Origin: Nitrospirota bacterium
GTDB taxonomy: Bacteria; Nitrospirota; Nitrospiria; Nitrospirales; NS-4
DNA length: 14,201 nucleotides
Assembly: GCA_005877855.1 (NCBI GenBank)
Contig: VBOF01000160.1
Location: 1-14,201, forward strand
Direction: 5' to 3'
Shown here in pieces: positions 13,351 through 14,201 of the stretch. Below the pieces are notes generated by a model. The model ran no database searches, was not told the DNA's origin, and saw only the letters and a program-made list of their open reading frames with translations. Each line of letters starts with the position of its first letter. The stretch's first letter is position 1. A program made the position numbers and the translations under genes.

Positions 13351-13758
13351 CTATTTTGCGCCTGCTTTCCTTAAAATCTCAAAATGCTTGGCGGTGACGA
13401 AGCTGCCCCCACCAGCTTCCGCAAATTGGAGAAGTGATACTCCGTGCGGCTTAACATTTACACGTGCACCAGCGTTCAGCAGCAACTCGACCGCCCTCCA
13501 ATGACCCTGAAGCGCTGCATATGCGAGCGGTGATACGCCAAAGTTATTTACCGAGTTTACGTTTGCTCCAGCTGCGATGAGGGTACGGATGATGGGAGTG
13601 TTGCCTTCACAGGCAGCATACATGAGTGGGCTCCAACCAAACTTGTTCGTCGCATTCAAGCTGGTATCTGAGGCAATAAATTTGCGCACAGCAAGTAGGT
13701 CACCTTTCTTGATGGCGCGAAAGAATTTCTCAGCTGTTGTTTCATCGGCTTTGCTCAT
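13351..13758 (-). CDS. Ankyrin-repeat protein
   Basis: The 135-residue product is made of ankyrin repeats. A divergent N-terminal repeat (AEKFFRAIKKGDLLAVRKFI) is followed by two good ones beginning GWSPLMYAACEGN (41) and GVSPLAYAALQGH (74), each ending in a GANVN/GARVN-type turn, and a degenerate capping repeat at 107-135. Ankyrin repeats bind other proteins, so the partner and role are unknown. No signal peptide or membrane segment is seen. I chose the ATG at 13758 (MSKADETTAE). The longer open frame upstream runs through the hairpin repeat and into nagZ in another frame. No good ribosome-binding site precedes the start. GC is about 47-48% in three 60-base lines I counted, against 68% in one mrdA line, so the gene is compositionally foreign. 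It is bracketed by two inverted hairpin repeats. Confidence 0.85.
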   Translation of the reverse strand: MSKADETTAEKFFRAIKKGDLLAVRKFIASDTSLNATNKFGWSPLMYAACEGNTPIIRTLIAAGANVNSVNNFGVSPLAYAALQGHWRAVELLLNAGARVNVKPHGVSLLQFAEAGGGSFVTAKHFEILRKAGAK

Positions 13759-13778
13759 CGGCGAAGACTCTAAAGAGC

Positions 13779-13814
13779 CCCTCACCCTGACCCTCTCCCT
13801 CGGTGGGGAGAGGG
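13779..13814 (+). repeat. 36-bp hairpin repeat, copy 2 (inverted relative to copy 1)
   Basis: CCCTCACCCT (13779-13788) is followed by a perfect 9-bp stem (CCCTCTCCC at 13791-13799 with GGGAGAGGG at 13806-13814, 6-nt loop). It begins 11 nt past the nagZ stop and lies upstream of the ankyrin gene, so it may also end nagZ transcription. Together with copy 1 it encloses the ankyrin gene. Confidence 0.7.
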
Positions 13815-13825
13815 AAAGATGCGGG

Positions 13826-14201
13826 TCAGACGCTGGCCTGCTCGGCGGCTTCCTTGATGCTGTGGGCGACCTCGCGGTGCGCTTTGGTGCCGACGCGCTC
13901 GGTTGCGTGTCTCGGATCAACCGCCGTGTACGGCAACAGGTAGCGCTCCTTGGCCTCGAGCACCCGTAGCAGGGCGTGCTCGAACCGCAACGCCGGCACG
14001 TCGCCGTCTTTCGCGGCGCGGTAGACGGCCTCCATGGCGGCCGCCTGGCGATCGGCGTCTTTGCAGATCAGCAGGATGTCCGCGCCGGCATTCAGCGCGC
14101 GGATGGCCGCCGCTTCAAGGCTGTGATCGTCGAGGATCGCGCGCATCTCCAGGTCGTCTGTCAGCACCAGCCCCTTGAACTGGAGCTGGGTGCGGAGCAG
14201 G
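13826..14201 (-). CDS. nagZ: Glycoside hydrolase family 3, NagZ-like beta-N-acetylhexosaminidase (5' end outside window)
   Basis: NagZ removes N-acetylglucosamine from muropeptide fragments during peptidoglycan recycling, usually in the cytoplasm. Only the C-terminal 124 residues are present; the frame is open to the right edge. Near the edge it reads LQFKGLVLTDDLEMRAI, the family 3 motif (S/T)DDLxM that contains the nucleophilic Asp. This is followed by AIRALNAGADILLICKD and a C-terminal helix ending VLEAKERYLLPY, then a tail up to a TGA at 13828-13826. The catalytic dyad loop and most of the barrel lie outside the window. It could be a lipoprotein or secreted GH3 variant, which cannot be judged without the N-terminus. 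Hairpin copy 2 lies 11 nt after the stop. Confidence 0.85.
   Translation of the reverse strand, partial: LLRTQLQFKGLVLTDDLEMRAILDDHSLEAAAIRALNAGADILLICKDADRQAAAMEAVYRAAKDGDVPALRFEHALLRVLEAKERYLLPYTAVDPRHATERVGTKAHREVAHSIKEAAEQASV

Noticed and set aside
13759..13920. Upstream extension of the ankyrin frame to 189 residues
   Set aside because: The extra 54 residues are translated from the hairpin repeat and the end of nagZ in another frame, and are Pro/Ser/Arg-rich without ankyrin character.

Overview
The window is GC-rich DNA from a rod-shaped Gram-negative bacterium. The evidence is a complete elongasome operon (mreB, mreC, mreD, mrdA, rodA), a membrane-anchored SurA/PpiD-type periplasmic chaperone and a NagZ-type muramic-recycling enzyme. 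The protein style would fit Nitrospirota or a neighbouring phylum. That placement is an impression from the sequences and is not tested.

Positions 1-11649 are one long block of minus-strand genes. In transcription order they are an RDD-family membrane protein, mreB, mreC, mreD, mrdA (PBP2), rodA, rng (RNase G/E), dprA, topA and trmFO (running off the left edge). From the RDD gene to rodA the genes are spaced by 22 nt or less or overlap by 4, 8 and 32 nt, so they look like one translationally coupled cell-elongation operon. rng, dprA and topA are each preceded by gaps of about 100 nt. The order dprA-topA-trmFO is a widely conserved housekeeping cluster. topA is broken near its start: its first 19 codons are present, but a segment I estimate at 35-40 codons is missing and the frame is lost. 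The rest of the gene is intact, which suggests an assembly error or a very recent deletion.

At about 11650-11706 transcription diverges. On the plus strand lie a PPIase-less SurA/PpiD-like protein and a small unknown protein of 101 residues. They end at an 18-bp perfect palindrome that separates them from convergent minus-strand genes.

Positions 12778-14201 are accessory in character. They hold a small protein made of two copies of a Cys-Cys-Gly-His module, a low-GC ankyrin-repeat gene bracketed by two inverted copies of a 36-bp hairpin repeat, and the 3' end of a glycoside hydrolase family 3 (nagZ-like) gene at the right edge. No RNA genes, CRISPR arrays or transposase genes were seen. No stretch longer than 300 bases lacks a gene. 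The longest non-coding stretch, 13189-13350, is filled with hairpins and short repeats. I found no convincing multi-gene novel system; the best leads are the duplicated CCGH protein, the hairpin-bracketed ankyrin gene and the disrupted topA.
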